Below are positions 28,632-39,200 of a DNA stretch of 64,000 nucleotides, one piece after another. Both the position numbers and the translations under genes were made by a program. Every line of letters starts with the position of its first letter. Position 1 is the first letter of the stretch. The stretch is from Trochalopteron elliotii. Its lineage: Eukaryota > Chordata > Aves > Passeriformes > Leiothrichidae. The DNA is taken from contig JANPWX010000359.1 of the NCBI GenBank assembly GCA_024734555.1, positions 1-64,000 of the forward strand. The letters run 5' to 3'. The notes beneath the pieces are model-generated. The model was not told where the DNA came from. It saw only the letters and a program-made list of their open reading frames with translations, and made no database searches.

Positions 28632-30329
28632 AGCCAGGTGACCATACATCCATTACTTATTTTTACTATTTAACCTCTTTTAGGGCTTTGCTGACCATAA
28701 CCATCATCTCAAAGAATCTTTCTTATTATTTAAATTGTACTGAAATTTTCATTATTCATTCTTAAATTACTAATGTATTTCAGACCCTGGATAATCTAAT
28801 TCTCCTGGTACCCAGACCCAATGCTGTATAATGAGTCCTAGACTTGCCACTAGACTAAAAAGCAAATTTTCTTCCTCTTTCAGTATATACAGTATAGTGT
28901 ACTTCCTATTTCAGTATACACCTGCTGAGTAGGATAACCTAATGTTGTGTCTTACCCTAGAACAACATCCAGCAGCATTCTTCTACAGTGCAAAAAAAAC
29001 CCAAAGTAGTTATGCAAACCCACATTTGTCAGGACTGGGAATGAAGCCCACATCTCTACTGCAACAGTCATCCATGGAGCCACACTAGCACTCAAAATAC
29101 CAGCCAGACACAGCTTTAGCCATCCTGTTTGTACCCAGTACTTTGGTGCCACAGGATCATACCCCCTGTCAGTCCCACCAACAAAACTTGGGATTTATGG
29201 GCAACACTTCATTGCTATCTAATATAGGTGTGGGTTAGAGAGCTGACCAAAGATCATGGCTCTGCTTTGTTTTCCCCTTTTTCCCAAAATAGCAGCAGAG
29301 GTGAATTTTTACTTTGTGGTTACTTACTATACAAAAAAGACATTAAATTAAGAGCCATGCTGGATCACTAATTTGGAATTGAAATCACATAGAGAGCCCT
29401 GATTGCTACAGGGTGACAATGGCTGTAATGGTACAGTATGAGGTATTTTACTTCCCATTATTACATTTTATATTGGAGAACAAAAGCCAATTCACACATA
29501 AAACAGCTTTAGAACATCTCATAGTTTAAATCTATTTTAATCTCACAAAGCACAATATACAGTAAAATCCAGGTACTTCATGTTTAATTCCCTGTCATAT
29601 ATGTCAATATTACTATTTTATAAAGCAACAGTGAGCACTTCTAAGCATTTTGAAAGATCTGTGTGACTTTGGGAATCGTCCAAAAAAAAAACTTGTTTGG
29701 CTTTAGTATGAGAAGAGCAAGGGGCACACTGACACCAGTTCCAGAGAGGATCAGATGTTTGTCCCCTCGGCTAAGATCAAGTGCAATGGGGTTATAAAAA
29801 ATGCATATTGGGTTACCTGAAGTATCAATTTTCTTGGCAAGAAATACTACCCTAATAGGTTTAGGAGGAGGAAAAATTGTCCTGATTTTGAACAGTCACT
29901 TCACTAGTCAGATTTGCAACCTTTAAATCATTTTTGACAGTGAGCTGGTATTCTCTTGAGAGAATTACATTCTTAACTAATAGCTGAGATGAAATATTCC
30001 ATTTTCATGATCTTTTAAACTAAACATACGAGTTTTGATTACAAACAGAAATGGCAGAGTTTACAACAGTAACAGGTCTCCAAATCTTTAAAAAAAAAAG
30101 CCCAAACCAATACTAATTTATAAATGCAATGCTGAAATCATTCAGTTAACCAAAACTAATTGCTGAAAAGTAGAATTCAAACCAGCCACACTAATCTAAT
30201 CAGCAAGAGCAGGAAATGCTGAGGTTTTCTATTAACTAATTAAATGTGTCATTATCATGCAATTATCTGTTACATCTCAAAAGCTCAGGATGGTACCTAG
30301 CAATAGTAACAATAATAATTTTTTAAACA

Positions 30330-30345
30330 AACACACACACACACA
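30330..30345 (+). repeat. (AC)n dinucleotide microsatellite
   Basis: Eight AC units in the large intron, preceded by an AAT/AAC-rich stretch. Short. Confidence 0.9.
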
Positions 30346-33300
30346 GAGCATAGCAAATGCCATGCTTGTAACAGAAACTGTCTGCTGTTTGACATATGTG
30401 ATGCGTGTGATTTAAGCCTGATGCATGAAACAAGCAGCTACAGTTACTCAAGCTTTCTTGGGGAATGAGGAGTGAGAAGCAGCCCCTTCCCCTCTGGTTT
30501 GTTTTTTTTGTCCATTAACTGGAGCCTCAGGAAGTACACCTTCCAAACAATTTATTTGAAAAGAATTCCTGTAAATCAGTTTTTTCTACAAAGAGCTGCA
30601 CATTTCCAGCTTGCAGAGAGGGTAAGCCTTTTTGAAACTCAGTTTAAGCAGCTAGGGATACACTCAATTTGTCCTTTCTTCACAAAAGATTACAGGAGCA
30701 GACATAATACAATACATACTTTCTAAATCTACACTGAGCCTGTGACCCAAGAGGCTGGTGTGGCATGAACAGGGAACAATTTTCTTCCTGAGAAAAGCCC
30801 ATTTGCTATTTGTACATCATCTTACAGTCACACACAGCAACTCACAATCTGAAAGACTTTGTAAAAGTAAGAAGGTAAATGAAGGTGGATGAAACAGAAG
30901 GAAAAAATACCCACATTTCATCATAAAAAACCTTCCTAGATGAATGTCACTGTCACAACAAAGATGTCCAACAGCCCTATCTTCAGTTCACTTTTGGGCA
31001 AAATTAACTTCACAGGATGCTGCTGGGTCTCCAGTTACAGAGCCCAGCCCATGCACAGGGGAAGGGAGTATGGAAGGAATCTCAACTATTAGAATACAAA
31101 CTGCAAAATAATTAGTTGCTCTTGAGAGGGGGAAATGACCCTGCAGAGGCATTGGAGGGAATGACTCTGGAATTCAAATAACTGTATGAAATACTTGGAT
31201 AGCAAAGTGGAAAAAAAATCCAGTGTATACACTGGTCTAACACAATCCACAATGGTCAAATCCTTCTCTTTTTTAAGATCCTTCTGATCCTTCCCTTTTT
31301 TAGGAATATAAATAACTACTTCATTCTCTTTCACTTTTTCACCATTTTGTAACACATAACTCAGGGAGCAACTCTGGATGTAGACTTATGTAGAGATAGA
31401 TTACCTCCACCCAAGGATGTCTTCAATAAAAAACCCAAGGAAAGGAATAAAATGCACACAGACATACAGAAAAATGTACTAGGCAGTCTACTTCATTTCT
31501 ACCAGACAATGGGAGAATCTACATGTTCATTTAGTCCCAACAGAGAGCATCTAAGAGATACATGTAAATCTAATATTAAATACTGTAGTAGGACTAGCAT
31601 TGCCATGATAATAAACAGTGGTGATGAGTGACAAGCATTTCCCTATGCTGAAGAAGGTGGTTGTGAAAAAATGGCATTTGTCCTGCATGGACTCTAACCA
31701 CACCTTGGGTGTTAGAAGGCTAACACCTAGTGCACACATGTTTTAGTAAAGTGAGATGTATCAACAGAAAGGAATAAAATATATTTTAAAAAGATATAAA
31801 ATGTAAAAGCCTCCGGATTTTGACTATTCTACCTATAATAAAAGTACCTTGCAATCTGAAGTAACTCTCTTCAAAGACAGCAAAAAATTATGAGCTTTCC
31901 TATTTAAGCACAGCAGTTGACTTTCTATCTTCCTATTTATTTGCAACCGTTTGACAAAAGTTGAGAAAGAACAAAATCCAATACCAAACCACTCCCACAT
32001 ACATACTGAAATAGAGCAGAAGCTTTGACAATACATAATAAAAAAAAGCAGAAAGACAGTAAACCTAACTTTGTTTACAAGCTCTATAGCCATGAATGCT
32101 AAGCTTGACTTTAACACATGAATGAATACAAAGTAGCAACACAAACTTTTACAAATAAAAATGCCAACGTGACCAGAGCATATAGGTGCAGACACAGGAA
32201 GGATACATTAGTAATGCTCTCATAACTAAAAAGAATATTAAGTCTTTTGGCATAATTCATCATACAATCTTGCTTAAGGACATACAAAACTCCTGAAAGA
32301 GGAAAAAAAGTCCAACCTTATCAAAAAAGGTTCAGATTTGACAGAAAATTTCTTTATATAGGCTCTTACTCAAGCTCTTCAAGACAATCGGAGGGCTCCC
32401 TCATACTGGGACTTCTCAGCTAGCTGAAAAGCTGACAATTTCTCAGCTGTAAATTCTGCAGAATGCTTTTAAATGTCAAAAGAGACATACCAAGATAAAT
32501 ATTTGCTTTTGGTTTACATCTCCCCAGAAGAAAGTGTAAACAATCATCCTGGTCTGAAACGGGCCTCTAGGTAGCAACTACATCTTAGCCTTTGCCTTTT
32601 AGCATGACTCTTGTTCTGAGGCATTTGGAAGAGAAACAGCTATATACATTCCTGTAGCATAAGCCCCAAATGGTTTGAGTCAGTTTGCTGTAAAAATGAA
32701 AGCAACTTCTAACCCATGTAGAGTTTATGCTATATTATCTTTCATAGTGTCAAACACACATATTAGAATTTTAACAGAAATACAGTAACTGCATGCTGCT
32801 CAAATCTTGAATTTCACCCAATGGAACAAACTTAGTATAATTTTAGTATAATTTTTATGTCCACAGTGCCTGAATTTGCAGCACTGCAAAAATATAAACC
32901 CAGTTTCTCATTCTTACTAATAAAATCATCAGGCTTCACTTTTTAAAATCCACTAGATTCATTATCCATTAAATGTATCTACTGAAACCCCAGACTATGT
33001 TCTTATAATTGTCCAATGTATACTATACGCTATATTCAATTTAAATGGGCTTCAAGTCTACACAGCATCACACTCAACCACTCTAGCTTTCTGTAAATTA
33101 GTCTGATGCAAATGTATAATCAAACTTTGCAGTTACCCAAGGACTGCAGAACTAACATTTACGAGGAATATAAAATTAGGTCTTTACTATTCACACAAAT
33201 CTGCAAAGCTATACACGTGATTCTCAGTATTAAGTGTATGTATAGGCTTTACTTAGCCTAGTATATAAAATGTACAGCTCAAGAATTAGCAAAGTTTAAA

Positions 33301-33387
33301 GAGACTAGTACAGCAGAAAGATATAACAAACAACATTAAAATATACTCAAAATTAAAATATTCAATGAAAATTATATTTGATTTTAC

Positions 33388-33471
33388 CTGAAAATTAACA
33401 TCTTCTTTCTTAAATATTAGTGCTCGAACTTCATCAGGATCTCCATTAAATATAGCTTGAACCAATGGTGG
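33388..33471 (-). CDS. ANKRD28: ANKRD28 coding exon before ankyrin repeat 1 (28 codons)
   Basis: The minus strand reads PPLVQAIFNGDPDEV, then RALIFKKEDVNFQ, flanked by a pyrimidine-rich acceptor (TTCTTCATTTCAG|CC) and a CAG|GTAAAA donor, phase 0 at both ends. This is the helical segment ahead of the first canonical ankyrin repeat in ANKRD28. The family protein scaffolds protein phosphatase 6: it binds SAPS-domain PP6 regulatory subunits and also the adaptor p130Cas/BCAR1, in the cytosol. FNGDPDEVRALIFKKEDVNFQ fits ANKRD28; the paralogue ANKRD44 has a different sequence here (FSGDPEEIR, VNTLD). The second residue is Pro, which I recall as Ser in human ANKRD28 and Pro in ANKRD44. Because the exon starts in phase 0, either first exon can be spliced to it without a frame shift. 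Confidence 0.95.
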
Positions 33472-34575
33472 CTGAAATGAAGAAAAAACACATCTTAAAA
33501 TAAAACTCCATTTTAGGTTTTAGTGATGTTCATACAGTTTTTTTTGGTACATAACAGAAACACAAGGTAATGGCATAAAAACCCCCAAAACATTCCCAGA
33601 AGTAAAACAAAGAAACCAGCACCAGTGTTAAGAATCAAAGAAATTGCAAGCTTTAAAAACCTCAAACACATGGACATCCCACAAGTCAAACCTATACGTG
33701 AAAGAAAAAAAAAAGGACCTGAGAAGACAAGTTTATAACAGCTGAAAAGAGAACGCCTTAGAACAAAATTAGGGTTGCCATTACATGCTGCAAATTCTAT
33801 ACAGTACAAGCAAACAATCCCCTTTTACATTAGCAAGTGACTCAAGTTACTGGAAGTCTTTCACCTGTTTAGACAGAGTGGGAAAGCAAAGAGCATCAGA
33901 TAAGTATGGTAACAAATTCACACTCACACATCTATTACTAAATATAGCAGGATTTCTTAGTAAGTAAGAAAAGCTGCTGAGGTATGCTAGCAAGATTTGA
34001 GTCAGTCACTTGACAGAATAAAATAATTTAAAGTAATAAAAGCACAGTCCCCAGTGTTGATCATTTCCAGAAACTGCTAACTTGAATCTAACACTTACAG
34101 CAAGATTGTGACTTATGTTAATCTTTGTTTTAGCTTAGAATTGCTCTAGTTTGATACAACGATATATTCCATCAGCTCTCAAAATAAACACAGCATATAA
34201 TTATAATACAATGATCACATCACCTTCTAAAGTGGTACTGCCTAAATGTACTATTGAAGAGTGGGAAGTGGAGCAGGGAAAACTCATTTACTTCAAATAC
34301 ATTTGCTCAAGCCTTCTAAAACCCCACTGCTATTACACAAGAATCAAGACCTGTTCTTGCTGCACCATAAATAAGGTTACATGAAATAGAATGGACCCTT
34401 GCAAGCATAAATTCTACCACTAAGTTTCAGCTTTTCCCATCTTTATTATGAGCAGTTTTTATCACCTTGTCTTGTTTCAGTGTTGTAGGTATTAATCCTA
34501 ATCTTAGGAATATAGCTATTGGTATTTGAGACAGCATTATAAGCAGGAAATATGCCAACAAACAACATGCCTTAC
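33472..34575 (-). other. 1.1 kb intron between the alternative first exon and the next coding exon
   Basis: It is bounded by GTAAGG (34575-34570) and TTTCAG (33472 side) on the minus strand. Nothing else is recognised in it. If transcription starts further upstream at the usual promoter, this stretch is simply the end of a much longer first intron. Confidence 0.7.
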
Positions 34576-34692
34576 CAACACATTTCCAGAGGGTGATGGA
34601 TGTACAGATGCATTTTCCTGAGGTAAATTGGAAATAAATGTGGGAGAATCATCTTCCTCCTCCTCCAAAACAACAATACAGACTCGACTCAT
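34576..34692 (-). CDS. ANKRD28: ANKRD28 alternative first coding exon (39 codons, acidic N-terminus)
   Basis: The minus strand opens with ATG at 34692 and reads MSRVCIVVLEEEEDD, then a Ser/Pro/Asn-rich stretch ending SGNVL. It stops at a strong donor (TTG|GTAAGG, donor at 34575-34570) in phase 0, the phase needed to join the exon at 33471. An in-frame TGA at 34797-34795 lies upstream with no other ATG between, so this ATG is the natural start, though its context is weak (C at -3, A at +4). The leader has one acidic cluster (EEEEDD, residues 10-15) and no signal peptide or obvious membrane segment. It would replace the short usual ANKRD28 N-terminus before the first ankyrin repeat. I recall a mammalian ANKRD28 isoform with a similar MSRVCIVVLEE start, but that is from memory and unchecked. 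Alternative: a chance frame, made less likely by the phase, donor and short distance to the next exon. Confidence 0.72.
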
Positions 34693-34849
34693 TCGATCCG
34701 TTTGAGGAAGCAAAAGCAAACAAAAAAATGCCAGCAATGGTATTTTTGGAAGCAGACTGCAGGTATCGCAATAGCGACCATAGAGGAAATACTTTCACCT
34801 GTTTCACATGCCCTCACAAACTTGTGAGTGCTACTGCTGGTGTCTTAGC

Positions 34850-36230
34850 ATCTAGAAAGGGACATCCCAATCCCCCCTCACACTTCATTTTCCAGACTTA
34901 AACACCACAAGATGTTCAAGACACTGCTAAAAAAAAGTTGTTCTTTATAAAATAAAAAGTCTCTAAGCATCGAAACCACAATAACAAAACTGTGGAACAG
35001 CTGATAAAAATATCCCAAGATCCAATCCCATTCGAGCAGCACTCACTGTCGCACACAGCTGTCCTTCCACGAGCAAATCTGTCTTTGTTAATGTCACAAC
35101 TTCCACAGCGTCCTTCTACCCCCACAGTGAAGTCATTGTTGCAGAAGACACGACTCTGTCCTGCAGAGGATGGAACAAGGAACAATTGCCCCGAGAGAGA
35201 CGGCCGCAGCTATTCCCACTCCTCCAAGGTCAGTTTAAATCAACCCTCCCAGGCTTTCTGGTGACTGAAAATAAACGTGCCTCCCGATCATCCTGCCATT
35301 CTACAGCTTCCTTTTCTCAATGTCAAAAACAGTCCAGACAGAAAAACACATCTCGGTTCCAGCAGTTATTCAGGACCTGCTCAGGGGAAAATAATTCTTT
35401 CCCATGCAAGAAAAGAGCTGCAACGTGTAGCACGGCTGCAGCACATTTACATGTGATGAGTCAGATCACAGGGACAATGAACTCCTTGAATATTGCCGGC
35501 TGAATCCAGCAAAAGCAAAGCAGCCGGTGTTACTCCGTCAGGGACACGAGCAATGCGGAGCGTTCATTTTTCCTTCACCAGGCAGTAGCTGTGGCTTCTC
35601 CATCAGGGAATGCGTAAGGCAGAAATACTGTTGCGGAGGAATGCTTCAGCAAAACAAGCTAGCTACTGCACACAAAAGCTCCAATTACTGCCTTAGACGA
35701 CTTCTGCAAAAGCAGTTCATCACTCAAGTGTTTCTTTTGATCACCATGTGAATGCAGTTCCCATGATAGTCTTCATTCAGATTGAGGAGGAGGAAAAATA
35801 AGGGAAAAAAAAAATCAGACTCTGTACATCTTCTCTGAGCCAACTTCTTTATTCGAACATCTGTCACTGCGCCAACCTGATCCTCTTCTTCAGTTAGAGC
35901 TTCTGCTTATCAGGTTTTTTCCTTGACGAATTAAATGATACAATCAGCAGATAGCCTGGTAAAGCTCCAAAAACAGCTTGGCTGTCCGAGTCGGCAGGAG
36001 CGGCGCACCAGCCACCGCCACGGCAGCGCTCCCCCTGAGCAGCAGCCTGGCGAGCAGCGACTGCAGCCTGGCAGGGCGAAATGCCTAGTAATGCTCACAT
36101 GTCACACTTACCAGAGCACCCAGCCACCGCTCCCAGGGTAACTTCCTCTGGCACAAACCCCCCCCCGCCTTTTGCTTTCTTTGGGGGCAGCCTTGGCAGT
36201 CTGCGCCAGTTCGGTGACTAACGCAGCTGA
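34850..36230 (-). promoter_or_regulatory. Candidate alternative ANKRD28 promoter / 5' UTR region
   Basis: This is the only CpG-enriched stretch in the window. I count ten CpG dinucleotides between 35987 and 36078, against a background where they are rare, and there is a lesser cluster near 35030-35220. On the minus strand a GGCGGGGG GC-box-like run lies near 36156-36170, followed by an ETS-like GAGGAAGT and then a consensus donor CTG|GTAAGT. An AP-1 consensus TGAGTCA lies at 35457-35463. It sits directly upstream of the alternative first coding exon, so a promoter here would fit. No TATA box is evident and no start site can be set from sequence alone. Confidence 0.45.
36106..36112 (-). other. 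Consensus splice donor of a possible non-coding first exon
   Basis: The minus strand reads GTGCTCTG|GTAAGTGTGA, with GTAAGT at 36111-36106. An exon ending at 36112 would have its start somewhere above it, near the GC-box-like run, and would be non-coding. Possible partners are an acceptor-like TGTCCCTTTCTAG ending at 34852, which would give an exon 34851-34576 containing the ATG, or the acceptor of the exon at 33471. This is inference; a chance donor match is possible. Confidence 0.35.
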
Positions 36231-39200
36231 AAACGTAAAAATTCTATAACTGAAGAAAGAGGGACTGTTTAATATTTTCCACTAAAAGCCGCAAAGAAAT
36301 GTGGTGTACTGGCTCTGCTGACTAACTACACTTCAGGCAGTAAACAATTCCAGCACTTTTTAACTGCTTTCATATGGCACTGGTCAAAGCAGCTAAACAG
36401 TCCTCACTTAACTCACTGAAGACAACAAATGCCCCACAAAAATCCTCTGAAAATTAAATAAAAAGTAAAATCTTAAAGCAATAGGCTGACTATTGAAAAG
36501 CCAGCTATTAACGACCAAACCTCTGGGTTTTTTGCAATTAGTACAGTTAAATACAACCTCAACTTGAAAAAAAATTACATCAAGTATAATTTAAATATAA
36601 TATTATTAAAATATACCATCTTAATGAAGGATAATATGAAGCCCTACAACTTGCTGAATAAATACTTCAGCTTGAATCTGCCTAAATGGTGCTGGTTCGT
36701 GGGTGTATTATGTAAATGGCTTCTGTCAAAAGTTGCTGGATAAGCTTCAGTGTTACAGGAACAGAGGGAGGGGTTTTGCTCCTGCTGTGCAGCACGAAGG
36801 CAAGTCTGGTGTCCTTCAGTGGCTGCTAAGAGCAGAACTTGTCAATGGTGAACAAGATTATAGCTCTTCAATAAAGTATTTGCACTCAGGTTTCACACAG
36901 GAATCCAGGCAGAGAGAAAGACAGGTTGAAATGGCTGGATATAAATAGATACACTGAATTCCCATCTTTGGGGGCCACAGGCAGGAAAAGCTTACATGAA
37001 CTCTTTTGCAAAAATGTCTACAGTAGTTTCATTGCTAATAATAAATTGCTCAAACACCTCCCTTTCCTCCTGACACTTTATGCAGGTGAAAGTTTTCTAA
37101 GTGCAGAAGAGTACCTTGGCCGAGGGCTCCCTGACCTCAAGAGTCCTGGCCTGGCAGAATATTGCACCAGACTTTGATTCATCATGAAATTTCAGATTAA
37201 AATTTCTCAAGACTAACAAATAGCTTTATAAATATATTCTGTTCATTACATAGAATCTAGTTGTTTTGAAATCATACTGTTGGTCTTAATTACAAAAAAG
37301 TAATGATTTGTACACCACACTGCTTTGTTCTAGCATTTCAGCCATTTATTAAAAAAGCAACAACACATGAGTACATATGACAGCTTGTGTTCTTCCTGGC
37401 CACAGCAGAACTAGTTCTTATAAACCATGGACGTCCTCAAAGCTCAGCTACTGCAACACCCTACTGTCTGCTATGGAATACAACAACCACAACATAGAAA
37501 ATAGCTTGCTTTCTATTTGTGAAAAATGCCCTAAGGAACAGACGCTTTAGCTTATTTGCATAACTAAACATGCCTTTCAAAAATTAAAAATCAGATTTTA
37601 TGTGTAAAGGCAAAATACTGGCAAAATGTGTACTCAAGCTTCATATGATACAGACACTTGCTAGATAATGGTTTTCCAGCTAAGCCCATATGTTCAGTGT
37701 AAATGAACACTTTTCAAGAGTCAGTACATTTATACGGTAAGCAAATGCCAAGGGTTCCATATGCTTTCTCTGGAATTACCAACTGGACACATTGCTAGAT
37801 AGAGATAATGCCTAATTTAGTTCAAATTATCTGAACGTAGTCCCTTTTTTACTTTGGTAATTAATGCTTCAAAGTCAGCTAGAAATTCAATAGTTACCTT
37901 AAAAAGTGCACTTTCACACTCAGTTAATTGCAAAAATTCATAACATTTTCATTTACTTTGGTAATTATTCTAGTGAACTTAGATGCAATTATAATACAAT
38001 ATAAACTATTTCCAAAAGCAAGTTAACATATATCTCACCTAACATTGTACATTTTTGAATTGTGACATTACTACAGAGAGTTAAAAGCCAGCACGTCACA
38101 GTTTGCATTAGAAAGAGAACCGACACAACTGAGTCAATATTATATTGATTTCTATAGCAATCTAAACCATGTAAGTAAGCAAAAACATCCTACTCACAAT
38201 AGGACTGTGTGTGTGCAATTGGTTCCATAACCAAAGGAAATCCCAGCTCTGGATATTTAATTTTTGCTCACAACTGACTGATACTTCCCCCTTACATCCC
38301 CTTCAACCAAATGCTCTTCCTTCCCCTCAGTGCAAACAGCATCTCTAATCACCTCTTCTTTCAACTTCAAAAAACCATCCAAAGTATCTTCTGGTGTGCA
38401 AAATGCAGTTTCTAATGTTACCGAAGAGGTCTTCTAAAAACCAAAAGCTGTTTAGAATTCTACTGTGAGAAACCAAACTAAGGTTTTAATTTTCAGTAGC
38501 TTATCTAGACTAACAGCTCTTTATGTAGAAGAGTTAAGAGTGACAGAGAATGAAAGCAGAGTAAATTCAAGATGATTAATTTAAGCTTCTGTTCCTCAAA
38601 CTAATTTAGGAATCATAACAGAACTTTGCAAAGGTATAAAGAACATTGCATCTGAAACAGTTTGTATTAATAAAACTTAAAAGTAACTGAAGACAGCAGG
38701 TCATCACCATGCATCTTCTCCAACTGTCATCTATTTCCAATAAGAAAGCTCATGAAATGAGAAGTAGGAAAGAAGGCTCAAAAATGGCCTAACTTAAAAA
38801 AAGAATGCCATGTCTACAGGGGTTTGAGTGGTGACCCAATGACCTTCACAAGATCTGTTAGCAAAGTAAGATCTCCACACTTAACTCTCAAATTTTAAGA
38901 AGTGCAATGATGATACGTATTTTTGCGAAAATAAAGGGTTTTTTGTTGACATGATAGCTGCAAGAAAAAAAAAGTGTCGTAATTTTCAATCTACACTTGT
39001 CTTTAAGTAAACCAAGTTTCAAGAGTCTTTAATGGGTGTGTATAAAGAGAATATATTACAAGAATGTAACCTGCAGGTTAAAACACAGATGTCTGCCATC
39101 TACACTAGACAGAAAAAACATGAACTCTGAATCAGCTAAAAATAGCAATCTTTTCTATAGATCTGCCCTCTTCTCTAGGAACAAATGAGCAGAAGACTGT

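Larger units (their letters stand above)
12598..33387 (-). other. 20.8 kb intron between the pre-repeat exon and the repeat-1 exon
   Basis: It runs from GTAAAA at 33387 to ACAG at 12599-12598 on the minus strand. No LINE, LTR or DNA transposon was recognised in its length. It contains C-rich/G-rich, (AC)n and A/C-rich tracts and a perfect short hairpin (listed separately). No additional ankyrin-coding exon with splice sites was seen. Confidence 0.85.

Noticed and set aside
2190..33471. Assignment to the paralogue ANKRD44 or ANKRD52
   Set aside because: [32 protein letters not shown] and ASCSE all match ANKRD28; only one Pro agrees with ANKRD44.
34693..34737. N-terminal extension of the alternative first exon (LAFFCLLLLPQTDR) as a signal peptide
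   Set aside because: It would need a TTG start. The first ATG after the in-frame stop is at 34692.
35866..35880. Minus-strand ...GAGGATCAG|GTTGGC as the usual ANKRD28 first exon
   Set aside because: The peptide before it does not match KLRDQ and GTTGGC is a poor donor.
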